From NCBI GenBank assembly GCA_022840285.1, contig JALHIE010000004.1, forward strand, positions 1 through 62,713: DNA of 62,713 nucleotides, in the 5' to 3' direction. The stretch is from Porphyromonadaceae bacterium. Lineage in GTDB: Bacteria > Bacteroidota > Bacteroidia > Bacteroidales > Dysgonomonadaceae. Positions 26,626 through 34,846 of this stretch are shown piece after piece; the first letter of the stretch is position 1, and each line of letters starts with the position of its first letter. The position numbers and the translations under genes are program-made. The notes below the pieces were generated by a model that was given only the letters and a program-made list of their open reading frames with translations, was not told the DNA's origin and ran no database searches.

Positions 26626-27069
26626 ATGAAAAAGATAATCAGGAACATATTAATGGGGGTGTACTTGATGGGAGCAATGCTGCTGGTGTTTTCTTGTGAT
26701 GATAAGCTGGATGTTCAGCAGGTTTACCCGTTCACGGTAACAACGATGCCTGTACAAAAACGGATTAAGATTGGAGAAACGGCTGAAATCCGTTTTCAGC
26801 TTCAACGGGAAGGCTATTACGAAGAAACGAAGTATTTCATCAGGTATTTTCAGCCGGATGGCAAAGGAACGCTGCGGATGGCAGACGGAACTGTTTTTCT
26901 TCCAAATGATTTATACCCGCTTCCGGGCGAAACGTTCCGCCTGTACTATACTTCGGCTTCCACCGACCAGCAACAAATTGATGTATATATTGAAGACAGC
27001 TTCGGGCAGGTGGTACAGCTAACGTTTGCTTTTAATAATGAGAATGACAAAGAAGAGCAGAAGGAATAA
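26626..27069 (+). CDS. traQ: TraQ, DUF3872 lipoprotein
   Basis: The 147-residue protein has a lipoprotein-type signal peptide ending LLVFSCDDKLD and a beta-rich domain typical of DUF3872 (TraQ). It is the last gene of the tra operon in this window; a stem-loop terminator follows 26 nt later. The lysozyme-like gene often found after traQ is absent, and the Gabija-like cargo begins at this point. Confidence 0.9.
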   Translation: MKKIIRNILMGVYLMGAMLLVFSCDDKLDVQQVYPFTVTTMPVQKRIKIGETAEIRFQLQREGYYEETKYFIRYFQPDGKGTLRMADGTVFLPNDLYPLPGETFRLYYTSASTDQQQIDVYIEDSFGQVVQLTFAFNNENDKEEQKE

Positions 27070-27094
27070 GCGACTTTAGGTAACTTATTGAAAA

Positions 27095-27127
27095 ACACTT
27101 GACAAAATTGCTTGTCAGGTGTTTTTT
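27095..27127 (+). terminator. Rho-independent terminator of the tra operon
   Basis: ACACTTGACAA (27095-27105) pairs with TTGTCAGGTGT (27112-27122), an 11-bp stem with one G-T pair, followed by a run of T. It separates the transfer operon from the cargo genes. Confidence 0.8.
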
Positions 27128-27133
27128 TATGGG

Positions 27134-27141
27134 TATTTTTG
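27134..27141 (+). promoter_or_regulatory. -7 box of the Gabija-like operon
   Basis: TATTTTTG matches TAnnTTTG and lies 22 nt before the gajA start, just after the tra terminator. The cargo therefore seems to be expressed independently of transfer genes. Confidence 0.55.
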
Positions 27142-27163
27142 CAGAGATTTTAATTTGAACGTT

Positions 27164-28888
27164 ATGAGGATAAAAGGACTTTCTGTCGAAAACTATAGGA
27201 ATTTGAGTACTGCAACGATTGCATTTGAGGAATCGTGTAATTTTATTGTGGGAGAAAACAACTTAGGAAAATCAAATATCCTAAATCTGTTGAATATTAT
27301 TTTCACCAGAAGAGGTTTCGCTTATGATGATTTTACTGATGCTACATTACCCATAACTGTTAATGTTCGAATAAAACTTGCTATTGAAGAGATCGGACAT
27401 TTCGAAGATCTATTTGATTTGGACGATTATACATATATAAACATTGCGTGTAGGCAAGTATCTCCAGATGAAAATATGGAGTTTTATCACTTAGAAACTG
27501 AAACCTATATTTCTCCTTCGCTTATAAAATGTTTAAATTTTATCTATTATGATTCATTAAGGAATCCTATATCTGAAATTAATTTTGACAGTAGTCGTGG
27601 TGTTGGTCGTTTTTTATCCAGAATGATAAAAGATTATTTGGCAAATGAAGAAGGCGTTAGCTCAGAGAACTTAATTGATACTGAATTTACAGAAAGTTTA
27701 TTGGCAGATGTAAATGCTAAACTTGGAAGAATAAAGTCTTTTAAAGACAATGGAATATCTGCCGTTTTAGAGGGAGATGTCTTACAACTGATTCCCAAAT
27801 TATTTTCATTACAAGATGGCAAAGGTGCATCTCTTTCAAAATGTGGATATGGAATCCAATTCTTATTATTGGTTACACTTTCTATATTAGATAAACTTCA
27901 AACGATTTCAGATCAAAGAAAAGAAACAGGGGTCTTTGTGAATGAAGAAACAGGAAGTAAATCTATATCTGTAGTTTTAGGTCTTGATGAACCTGAAATT
28001 CACTTACATCCTTACATGCAGCGCTCATTAATAAAATACTTAAATAGAGTCATCAATAATCAAGACTCAGATTTAAGCATATTGATAAAAGAATTATTCG
28101 ATATTGATAGATTTGATGGGCAAATTATTGTCGCAACACATTCTCCGAGTATTATATTGAATGATTTTAGACAAATAATACGACTTTATAAAGACAATGG
28201 CGATACTAAAATTGTATCCGGAATAAATCTGACATTAGGAGAACAACTTGAAAAACATTTGCTGTTACATTTCCCTTTCATTAAAGAAGCCTTTTTTGCC
28301 AGATGTGCAATTTTTGTCGAGGGAGATTCTGAGTATGGTAGTTTTCCATTTTTTGCTCAGAAATGTGACATAGATTTAGATGAATATGGGATTTGTGTTA
28401 TTCAAGCAGGTGGAGATTCTGTATTGCAATTGATTCAGTTAGCTGAAAAATTTGGAATACCTTGTGTTGGCATTAAAGATAGTGACGGAGATCCAACCCC
28501 AACAGGAATCCCAAATTTGTGGAAAACTACAGAACGTGATTTTGAGGCAGAATTAATGGCTTTAGTTGATTCTGGAAAAGAGAGCGTTTTATACGAGATT
28601 GTTATTGAGTTTGATTCCGAAGGAGAGGATAGGATAATGGAAGCTGCCGCATTGAATAAGAGAGCACATAAAAAATACAATTATTTACCTGCACCCACAT
28701 CGACAAATTTAAAACTTTCCGAGATAGATAAAACCAATGTTGTGAATTTAAAAGCTTTTTATTCGACGTGGTTTTCTATAAATAAATCACAACCTTTAGG
28801 CCTTTTGATAGGAATAAAATTAGAAAAGGAAGATATACCTCAAATATATACATCCTTAATTGAACATGCTAAAGGTTTGTGCTCATGA
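27164..28888 (+). CDS. gajA: OLD-family ATPase-TOPRIM nuclease, GajA-like
   Basis: The start at 27164 (MRIKGLSVENYRN) gives 574 residues; an upstream in-frame ATG at 27128 falls ahead of the -7 box and is rejected. An ABC-type ATPase domain has Walker A GENNLGKS (30-37), Walker B GLDEPEIHLHP (about 275) and ATHSPSI (about 325). A TOPRIM nuclease domain follows, with EGDSEYG (about 384) and IKDSDGD (about 437). GajA of Gabija is an ATP-regulated DNA nickase/endonuclease in a complex with GajB. The helicase-like gene downstream overlaps by 4 nt, which supports a Gabija system. The other possibility is a generic OLD nuclease. Confidence 0.87.
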   Translation: MRIKGLSVENYRNLSTATIAFEESCNFIVGENNLGKSNILNLLNIIFTRRGFAYDDFTDATLPITVNVRIKLAIEEIGHFEDLFDLDDYTYINIACRQVSPDENMEFYHLETETYISPSLIKCLNFIYYDSLRNPISEINFDSSRGVGRFLSRMIKDYLANEEGVSSENLIDTEFTESLLADVNAKLGRIKSFKDNGISAVLEGDVLQLIPKLFSLQDGKGASLSKCGYGIQFLLLVTLSILDKLQTISDQRKETGVFVNEETGSKSISVVLGLDEPEIHLHPYMQRSLIKYLNRVINNQDSDLSILIKELFDIDRFDGQIIVATHSPSIILNDFRQIIRLYKDNGDTKIVSGINLTLGEQLEKHLLLHFPFIKEAFFARCAIFVEGDSEYGSFPFFAQKCDIDLDEYGICVIQAGGDSVLQLIQLAEKFGIPCVGIKDSDGDPTPTGIPNLWKTTERDFEAELMALVDSGKESVLYEIVIEFDSEGEDRIMEAAALNKRAHKKYNYLPAPTSTNLKLSEIDKTNVVNLKAFYSTWFSINKSQPLGLLIGIKLEKEDIPQIYTSLIEHAKGLCS

Positions 28889-30660
28889 GTCCCGAAGAAA
28901 TATCTATTATTAAATCCCGAATAGAAGCAAAACATCAAGGGGATAATAAACAATTGGAAGTTATTTTTTCCCCCGACAAACGTCTTTTAGTTGAGGCTCC
29001 GGCTGGATATGGAAAAACTCATACAATGGTAAGCAGGATTGCATACTTGATTGCAATAGGGCAAATTCCTGTACCCAAAAGATTGTTAGCTCTCACGTTT
29101 AGTGTTAATGCTGCATATAAGATAAAGAAAGATGTAAGTAAGAATATCCCTGAATTGTTAGATGGATTTGACAAACAAATCAATATTAAAGATAAAACAT
29201 ATATATCTAATTATCATGGGTTTTGCCGAAGTGTATTAAAGAAATACGGACATATATTACATCCAGCTTTATCTAAATTAGACACATTACAATCGGTAGA
29301 TGATAGCAGGAGTGATAATATTATGCGGACGTTTAAAAATATTTCAATAAATGATGCTGATGTTTTATCTAATTATAATTCTGCAGTAAGAGAGATAAAA
29401 GGGACTTATTTAAGGGAAAACATTAATAGATATAACTCCGTAGTTATTGCCGAAATATTGCAAAAAGAAGCTATTCCTTTCAATGCAATTATAACATTAA
29501 CCATTAAATTGTTTCAAGAGTATCCAAGCATTTTATCATTTTACCAAAATTATTATACAACTATACTTGTTGACGAGTTTCAAGATACAAATTTGTTAAG
29601 CTATTGGCTTCTGAACTATTTGATTTCGGAAAAATCAAATGTACTCTTTTTAGGAGACTCCTTACAAAGGATTTATGGTTTCATTGGTGCAGTTCCAAAC
29701 TTATTAAGTAGAGCCCAAAGTTATTTTAAGCTCAAACTTATTTCATTAGATAAAAATTACAGATTTGCGTCAAATGAAAATATGCTCCAATTGGATAAAA
29801 TAATTAGACAAAATGCAGTCACTCCATTTCAGAATCCTAGTGCTTTAAGTTCAAAAGTAGAATTTAATATCTATGAAGATCAAGTCAAGGAAGCTTTAGA
29901 GGTGGTAATAAAATCACAAGAGATACAGCGTCAGTATCCAACTTCTAAAGTTGCAATATTAGCAAAGCAAAGAGGACCAAATATCGAACATATTATTAAA
30001 ACATTTGACCACAACAAAATTTCTTTTTTTTATGGATTATTTACTGATGATGATCCAGAGTATTTGCAATTCAATAGGAAATGTCTTTATGAATTCATTG
30101 AGTTCCTCAAGATAAATACAAAGGTCACAAAGAAATTAGGTCGAAAGCATATAGATAAAATTAGAGAGATATATGTAGATAAAGATTCTCCTGTGATAAA
30201 AGCACTGTTGGAGTTACTGGAAATATTTTGGAGTCGCTTATTCATGGATTATTCATTCCTATCTAACGAAGACAAAATCAACTTAATAAAGGATACTTTT
30301 GAGCATAATGGCATAAAACAGTATATGGAATTTTTAGATACTCGAATTATTATTTCTACAGTTCATGCGGCTAAGGGCTTGGAGTGGGATTATGTGATAT
30401 TGCCAGATATGGAAAAAGATTCGTTCCCTAATTGGTTTGGGCTATGCAGTAAATGTAAGTGTGGTGCAGATTGTAATTTCGTGATTAATAATGAAATAGA
30501 AAAATCATTTTTAGAAGAATTAAGTGTATACTATGTTGCTGTAACCAGAGCGAAAAAGCAGGTTTATTTTTCCGCAAGCAACACACAACTTACAAAAAAC
30601 GGCACATACGAAAAGAATTACAGTTGTTTTATGAGATTACCAGGAATAGAGTTTGTGTAA
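28885..30660 (+). CDS. gajB: UvrD/Rep-type helicase, GajB-like
   Basis: The ATG at 28885 overlaps the gajA stop (ATGA) and gives 591 residues; the GTG two codons upstream is less likely. SF1 helicase motifs are all present: Walker A APAGYGKT (38-45), motif II VDEFQDTN (about 229), LGDSLQRIYGF, DKNYR, TVHAAKGLEWDYV, and YVAVTRAKK near the end. Between the last two sits a cysteine group CSKCKCGADC, perhaps a zinc site. In Gabija, GajB senses or processes DNA ends and activates GajA. The DNA is AT-rich like gajA. A perfect stem-loop follows the stop. Confidence 0.87.
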   Translation: MSPEEISIIKSRIEAKHQGDNKQLEVIFSPDKRLLVEAPAGYGKTHTMVSRIAYLIAIGQIPVPKRLLALTFSVNAAYKIKKDVSKNIPELLDGFDKQINIKDKTYISNYHGFCRSVLKKYGHILHPALSKLDTLQSVDDSRSDNIMRTFKNISINDADVLSNYNSAVREIKGTYLRENINRYNSVVIAEILQKEAIPFNAIITLTIKLFQEYPSILSFYQNYYTTILVDEFQDTNLLSYWLLNYLISEKSNVLFLGDSLQRIYGFIGAVPNLLSRAQSYFKLKLISLDKNYRFASNENMLQLDKIIRQNAVTPFQNPSALSSKVEFNIYEDQVKEALEVVIKSQEIQRQYPTSKVAILAKQRGPNIEHIIKTFDHNKISFFYGLFTDDDPEYLQFNRKCLYEFIEFLKINTKVTKKLGRKHIDKIREIYVDKDSPVIKALLELLEIFWSRLFMDYSFLSNEDKINLIKDTFEHNGIKQYMEFLDTRIIISTVHAAKGLEWDYVILPDMEKDSFPNWFGLCSKCKCGADCNFVINNEIEKSFLEELSVYYVAVTRAKKQVYFSASNTQLTKNGTYEKNYSCFMRLPGIEFV

Positions 30661-30701
30661 TCAATAAAAGAATACAAACATATTCTTTAAAAAGGCTTTT
30701 T

Positions 30702-30739
30702 GCTACTTTTTCTCCGCATCAGCTCATGGAAAAAGTAGC
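30702..30739 (+). terminator. Inverted repeat after the Gabija-like operon
   Basis: GCTACTTTTTC (30702-30712) and GAAAAAGTAGC (30729-30739) form a perfect 11-bp stem. A second small stem GGCGG/CCGCC follows (30741-30745 and 30756-30760). It probably ends transcription from one or both sides. Confidence 0.55.
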
Positions 30740-30780
30740 GGGCGGTAAACTCCACCCGCCTTTATCTATCTCTTAACAAG

Positions 30781-30969
30781 TCATTCATTCCGCCGTTTCC
30801 GGCACTCTTCCAACGTTTTGGCTACCGTAGAGAAAAGTTCTCCATCCGTATGGCGATAATCATACTGAAAATATTCTGTTCCCCTGAACGCTCCCGCAAT
30901 GAACGTTACATATTTTTCCTGTTCCGGCTCTTGGGTCGTGGACACTCCGTTTTTGTTTAGTGATTCCAT
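30781..30969 (-). CDS. DUF3873 family small protein
   Basis: The 62-residue protein matches DUF3873, short proteins common in Bacteroidales ICEs: an N-terminal NKNGVSTT, then EKYVTFIAG, and a C-terminal ELFSTVAKTLEECRKRR. No membrane segment is seen. It is downstream of the small membrane protein gene (4-nt gap) and probably forms an operon with it and ardA. Function is unknown. Confidence 0.75.
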   Translation of the reverse strand: MESLNKNGVSTTQEPEQEKYVTFIAGAFRGTEYFQYDYRHTDGELFSTVAKTLEECRKRRNE

Positions 30970-30973
30970 ATAT

Positions 30974-31183
30974 TTACATTAAAAAAGTGAATAATAAGGC
31001 AATGAAAACCGCAGCTATCAAAAGGCTATACAATACAGATACAAATAACCGCAGGATAAAGCGGATAACGAAAAACGCAATTATCAATACCGCCCATATA
31101 CCCGCCGAAGTGGACAGAAAATAAATTACTGAAGCCAGTAGCCCCACCCGGAACAATAACCTGAATAAACCGCTTGTTTTCAT
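30974..31183 (-). CDS. Small hydrophobic membrane protein
   Basis: The 69-residue protein is almost entirely hydrophobic, with about three membrane helices and a short basic N-terminus (MKTSGLFRLLFR). A GC-rich hairpin (GGCGGG/CCCGCC) lies in the gap upstream. Similar proteins occur next to DUF3873 and ardA in related elements as far as I recall. The function is unknown. Confidence 0.6.
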   Translation of the reverse strand: MKTSGLFRLLFRVGLLASVIYFLSTSAGIWAVLIIAFFVIRFILRLFVSVLYSLLIAAVFIALLFTFLM

Positions 31184-31225
31184 TATAAATTTATTTGTAG
31201 GCGGGTTTCCCCGCCCGGTGAATAA

Positions 31226-31759
31226 TCAGGAAGCCCGAAAAACAAAACTATCTTCAAACCAGTAATCACCCATAAATAGGTCGCGGGCAAACTTTTCATA
31301 ATCAAAGTATGTTTTTGCGAACTCCGGCAGTTCGTAGCACTGTTCTACAACTTCATAGGCATAATCTTCTTCATCGTTATATTTGCCCTGAAAATCGTCC
31401 CTGAAAGAAGAAATAAGGTCGTTTGCATCTTCGGTTGAAAGGTCATGCGAACCGTGATTACACCACACCATAAACGCTTCCTGCTCGTCTTCGCTTAAAT
31501 CGTCCATTGCATCCCGGATGTCGAAAAAGTTATCAGATAACCAACTTTCTCCTATTAATTCATCCGGTATATTTTCCCAGTCCTGAAACATATATTCCGG
31601 GTCTTCTTCGTCTGCGTGTAACTCCTTACAAGCTTCGTAAAACTCGTCTTTGTCCGAAAAGTCGGAAAGGTCAAACCACTTGCCCTCGATTGAGCCATCG
31701 TTGTACTTTGCGTATGTACCTACATAAATCCTTGCTTCGCTTAAACTTGTTGCTTCCAT
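31226..31759 (-). CDS. ardA: Antirestriction protein ArdA
   Basis: The ATG at 31759 gives 177 residues (MEATSLSEARIYVGTYAKYN), the normal start and length for ArdA; 45 extra in-frame codons upstream do not look family-like. ArdA is an acidic DNA mimic that blocks type I restriction enzymes when DNA enters a new host. The protein is very acidic, with conserved stretches KWFDLSDF and a terminal helix before FARDLFMGDYWFED. It fits an ICE that must survive restriction on entry. It lies upstream of the small membrane protein and DUF3873 genes. Confidence 0.9.
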   Translation of the reverse strand: MEATSLSEARIYVGTYAKYNDGSIEGKWFDLSDFSDKDEFYEACKELHADEEDPEYMFQDWENIPDELIGESWLSDNFFDIRDAMDDLSEDEQEAFMVWCNHGSHDLSTEDANDLISSFRDDFQGKYNDEEDYAYEVVEQCYELPEFAKTYFDYEKFARDLFMGDYWFEDSFVFRAS

Positions 31760-32159
31760 AACTTCTGATTTTTTTAGATATATGCGGATTCTTGAGGTGA
31801 GGGAGTTGAGTTTCATAACCTTTTTTTCCTGCTTCTCGTAAATCCGACTTTTTTTATATGCGTCTTTCCGTCGGGTCGGTCGTTTTCGTTTCATATATGC
31901 CGGAAAGTGTAGGCTTTAGTCTTTGCAAGTTTTTGTGGAAAAATACTCTCTGGGCGAAGCGCAGCAGGAAGATTTTTGCATCAAACCCTTTAGGGCTTGA
32001 ACTTTCAAAGACGTTAAGAAGCCGTAAATACTTTTGCATATAGAAATGGAAAGGAATAACCGCCCCGGTGGAATGACTGCCTATGGGAGTGGTTTACGGT
32101 TAAAGAAGCTGGCAAAAAAGCATTAGTTATTGAAATAGGATGATGACAAGCAATATTTG
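31760..32159. other. Noncoding region between ardA and the GNAT gene
   Basis: About 400 bases without a supported gene. Two overlapping 61-codon frames on opposite strands near 31856-32041 show no family features. The region between two divergent genes should hold the ardA promoter; none is clear. Confidence 0.5.
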
Positions 32160-32167
32160 TATCTTTG
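32160..32167 (+). promoter_or_regulatory. -7 box upstream of the GNAT gene
   Basis: TATCTTTG matches TAnnTTTG, 36 nt before the ATG at 32204. Confidence 0.55.
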
Positions 32168-32203
32168 CCTAATCAATAAAACATTAGAAATAATATTAAT
32201 GCA

Positions 32204-32686
32204 ATGGATATACAGCCAAATAATAAAATTCGTCTGGTTAATCGTAATGACTTAGATGCGTTGAAAAAAGTAATAGATTCTAATGAGTTATTTCCATCGG
32301 AATTATTAGATGAAATGATTCAACCATATTTTAGAGAGGGGAATGATACCGAGTTTTGGATAACTTATGAAGAAAACAATACCCCTATTGCGGTTGCATA
32401 TTATGCACCTGAAAGAATGACGGTGGGAACTTATAACTTATATCTAATAGCTGTTCACCCTCACTTTCAAGGAAAAAGTATTGGACAAAAAATGCTTGAA
32501 TATATTGAAAATCATCTGAAAAACCGGGGTGAACGCATATTGCTGATTGAAACTTCCGGATTACCTGAATTTGAAAATACAGTGGCTTTCTATAAAAAGA
32601 ATCATTACGAACAAGAAGCTATCATACGGGAGTTTTATGCAAAAGGTGAGGATAAAATAATTTTTTGGAAAGCATTAGATAAATAA
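32204..32686 (+). CDS. GNAT family N-acetyltransferase
   Basis: The 160-residue protein has the GNAT fold: an N-terminal RLVNRNDLDALKKVID helix, central strands, and the acetyl-CoA loop VHPHFQGKSIGQKMLEYIE (about residues 85-103). The end carries FYKKNHYEQEA, a common C-terminal GNAT motif. Substrate is unknown. It is an AT-rich single gene with its own promoter-like box, and a weak stem (32698-32722) follows. It is probably accessory cargo. Confidence 0.82.
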   Translation: MDIQPNNKIRLVNRNDLDALKKVIDSNELFPSELLDEMIQPYFREGNDTEFWITYEENNTPIAVAYYAPERMTVGTYNLYLIAVHPHFQGKSIGQKMLEYIENHLKNRGERILLIETSGLPEFENTVAFYKKNHYEQEAIIREFYAKGEDKIIFWKALDK

Positions 32687-32697
32687 ACTATATGAAA

Positions 32698-32748
32698 ATG
32701 GCGAACTAACAAAGCTCGCCATCATTAGGTTATCACAATCTGTGATAA
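32698..32748. terminator. Two inverted repeats between GNAT and ORF6N genes
   Basis: ATGGCGA/TCGCCAT (32698-32704 and 32716-32722) is followed by the perfect TTATCACA/TGTGATAA (32730-32737 and 32741-32748). They lie between converging genes and probably serve as terminators for either strand. Confidence 0.5.
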
Positions 32749-32749
32749 G

Positions 32750-33262
32750 TTATTTTTCTTCATCAGGTATTCTGTATCCTATGGGTTTTCTTGGTTTAGG
32801 GTCAGGTTTACTTAATAGCTGGGTTAAAGCTTGGTATATCTCGCTAAACTGTGCATCTGTACTTTCTTCCAGTTCTTCGATACGTTTAAGAAGTTCATCA
32901 TATCCGATAACCATTTGTCGCATCAGGACAAATGCCCGCATAATAGATATATTTACATCTATTGCTGTTTGGCTTCTCAATACCGTAGAAAGCATTGCTA
33001 CACCCTGTTCCGTGAAAACCATTGGGCTGACAGAACTGTGTTTTAGGGTTTCGGGGAACTGGTCACAAATTGTGACCAGTTGGTGAAACTCTTCTTTATC
33101 CAGTTCAAACATAAAGTCAGAAGGAAATCGCTGAATGTTACGTTTGACAGCCTGTTTGAGAACTTTTGTCTTTACATTATATAACTCCGCTAAGTGGAAG
33201 TCCAGCATTACCCTGTATCCCCGGACTTCAAAGATTTTGTTTTGAATGACTTGTAATTCCAT
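32750..33262 (-). CDS. ORF6N domain DNA-binding protein
   Basis: The 170-residue protein has an N-terminal ORF6N domain (about 5-95): IQNKIFEVRGYRVMLDFHLA, then KRNIQRFPSDFMFEL and AFTEQG-like FTEQGVAMLSTVL. The C-terminal part is a short coiled segment with a charged tail. ORF6N proteins occur in phages and Bacteroidales mobile elements and are thought to bind DNA. A 21-bp palindrome lies within the coding region (33059-33079). It is next to the integrase and might influence integration or excision, which is speculative. Confidence 0.88.
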   Translation of the reverse strand: MELQVIQNKIFEVRGYRVMLDFHLAELYNVKTKVLKQAVKRNIQRFPSDFMFELDKEEFHQLVTICDQFPETLKHSSVSPMVFTEQGVAMLSTVLRSQTAIDVNISIMRAFVLMRQMVIGYDELLKRIEELEESTDAQFSEIYQALTQLLSKPDPKPRKPIGYRIPDEEK

Positions 33263-33297
33263 ATCTATTTGTATTTTAGTATTATACAGTGAAAATC

Positions 33298-33343
33298 GTT
33301 ACCTAATTCGTTACCCATTGGTTACCTACTGGGAATAGGTAAC
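33298..33343. repeat. GTTACC repeats at the 3' side of the integrase gene
   Basis: GTTACC occurs at 33298, 33310 and 33321 in direct orientation, with an inverted copy GGTAAC at 33338-33343 overlapping the integrase stop. The word returns as an inverted pair upstream of the integrase at 34676 and 34703. Such repeats could be arm-type binding sites for the recombinase or its helper. Confidence 0.45.
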
Positions 33344-34572
33344 TATTGAGCCACTTTTTTATAGATTTTCTCAATACCAGTAAACTGTTCGGAAAGTCCT
33401 TTCATATCGCTGCTAATCTTGCTATTAGTAATGCGGGCGTAGATTTGGGTCGTTTCAATATTAGTATGCCCCAGCATTTTAGAAACGGTTTCAATGGGAA
33501 CTCCTTTACCCAGTGTCGTTGTGGTTGCAAAGGTGTGGCGGGCAAGGTGAAACGTAAGATTCTTCTTGATTCCGGCAAGGTCGGCAATCTCCTTCAAATA
33601 GGAATTAAGTTTTTGATTGCTGATTACAGGAAGGATTTTTCCGTTAGGTAGCTTATCCTTATACTTATCCAGGATCATTTTGGGAATATCCAATAACGGA
33701 ACATTTACATCTATTCCGGTCTTTACACGCTTAGTCATAATCCAAAGGTTACCGTCAAACGATTTGCGGATATGTTCTTTTCTAAGCCCTGCTACATCTA
33801 TGTAAGCCAAACCGCAAAAACAGGAAAAGAGAAATAAATCCCTAACGTGTTCCAGTCTTTCGGAAACAAGGTTGAGTTCAAGGATTTTCTTGATTTCATC
33901 TTCTGTAAGATATCCTCTATCAACCCTTTGTAAGCGTATTTTATAGTTAGCAAAAGGGTCGCCGACAATCAACCCATTATTACGGGCAATCAATACTATG
34001 CGTTTGAAGAACTGCATAAACTTGGCAGTCGTGTTATGGTTACATCTGCCAACTGTCATAAGATATACTTCAAAGTCATTGATAAACATATTGTTAATAG
34101 ACTTCAAAGCTATATCGGAAAGGTTGTACTTAGCTTGGATGAAATTCGCAAGATGCTTGCGGGTTACTTCATACTTTTGATAGGTAGATGCAGATTTAGA
34201 TAGACCTATAAGCTGCTTCACATCATCATTGTGCTTCTGAAATAAATTCAGCAACGTTTCGTGGTTCTCCGTATGCCCTAAAAATTCATTCTTGATTTGC
34301 TCGGCAGTAACATAGTTTTCACGCCGTTGTTGTTCATGGTAGATTTGGTGTAATGATGCTTTTATATCTTCCAGCAACTTATTGAGTTGTGCGCAGGACT
34401 TCCCGGTTGCTTTACCAGCTTTCACACTCCAATTATCGGGATGGATGCTTTGTTTTGTACTAAACTGGCAAATTTTTCCATCAACGGTAATTCTTGCCAT
34501 AATAGTTACCTCTCCATTACGTTTTTCTGACCCTTTTTTCAGGTAGAAAAGGACTTTGAATGTACTCTTCAT
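33343..34572 (-). CDS. int: Tyrosine recombinase (IntDOT-like ICE integrase)
   Basis: The 409-residue protein has an N-terminal arm-binding domain, a SAM-like core-binding domain (about 110-200) and a catalytic domain. Catalytic residues visible are the lysine in TKRVKTG, HLARH (H and R near 342-345), the histidine in LGHTN (about 369) and the tyrosine nucleophile in IYARI (about 377). The usual first arginine is absent: the aligned segment reads CGLAYIDV. IntDOT of CTnDOT also lacks that arginine. A -7 box is found upstream. The gene points away from tRNA-Ser, the presumed target. Confidence 0.93.
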   Translation of the reverse strand: MKSTFKVLFYLKKGSEKRNGEVTIMARITVDGKICQFSTKQSIHPDNWSVKAGKATGKSCAQLNKLLEDIKASLHQIYHEQQRRENYVTAEQIKNEFLGHTENHETLLNLFQKHNDDVKQLIGLSKSASTYQKYEVTRKHLANFIQAKYNLSDIALKSINNMFINDFEVYLMTVGRCNHNTTAKFMQFFKRIVLIARNNGLIVGDPFANYKIRLQRVDRGYLTEDEIKKILELNLVSERLEHVRDLFLFSCFCGLAYIDVAGLRKEHIRKSFDGNLWIMTKRVKTGIDVNVPLLDIPKMILDKYKDKLPNGKILPVISNQKLNSYLKEIADLAGIKKNLTFHLARHTFATTTTLGKGVPIETVSKMLGHTNIETTQIYARITNSKISSDMKGLSEQFTGIEKIYKKVAQ

Positions 34573-34592
34573 AATCTCACTTTTTAATGTTA

Positions 34593-34600
34593 CAAAATTA
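34593..34600 (-). promoter_or_regulatory. -7 box of the integrase gene
   Basis: On the minus strand TAATTTTG matches TAnnTTTG, 21 nt before the integrase ATG. Confidence 0.55.
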
Positions 34601-34670
34601 CTTTTAATGTATTAATTGTGAGATATATACAGGCTGTACAAATTTGGACAGCGAGAGGTCAATTTTGGAC

Positions 34671-34713
34671 AAATCGTTACCGTTTCTGTCCGGAACGGAA
34701 TCGGTAACGATTT
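34671..34713. repeat. 12-bp inverted repeat between integrase and tRNA-Ser
   Basis: AAATCGTTACCG (34671-34682) and CGGTAACGATTT (34702-34713) are perfect inverted copies, containing the GTTACC word seen at the other side of int. The position, between the integrase promoter and the tRNA, suggests part of the attachment region. Confidence 0.5.
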
Positions 34714-34780
34714 AGGCACAGATTTGTGTCTTTTGAGGTCTTTTTAGTGTCTTTTATGCTGGACAAAATACAAACAAAAA

Positions 34781-34807
34781 AACCTACAAATCATTGACTT
34801 GTAGGTT
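34781..34807 (-). terminator. Terminator downstream of tRNA-Ser
   Basis: AACCTACAA (34781-34789) and TTGTAGGTT (34799-34807) form a perfect 9-bp stem; on the minus strand it is followed by a T-run. It would end the tRNA-Ser transcript, and may also work on the plus strand, where TTTTT follows. Confidence 0.7.
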
Positions 34808-34846
34808 TTTGTCCGTTTATTGTCTGTTTTTGTTCAGACCTTTCAG

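Larger units (their letters stand above)
1..34846. mobile_element. CTnDOT-like integrative conjugative element (partial, left end outside window)
   Basis: The stretch carries a topoisomerase III gene, a mobilisation set (mobA, mobB, mobC), an almost complete Bacteroidetes tra operon, ardA and a tyrosine recombinase, the usual content of a Bacteroidales conjugative transposon. The integrase lies at the right end next to tRNA-Ser, so the right junction probably falls between 34.71 and 34.85 kb. No second copy of the tRNA 3' end is seen in the window, so the left junction must lie upstream of position 1. Two AT-rich cargo blocks interrupt the backbone, at about 6.0-10.6 kb and 27.1-30.7 kb. No rteABC, tetQ or ermF type genes are seen. 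Confidence 0.88.

Noticed and set aside
31854..32043. Two overlapping 61-codon frames on opposite strands upstream of ardA
   Set aside because: They mirror each other in the same DNA, have no motifs, and lie in the region expected to hold promoters.
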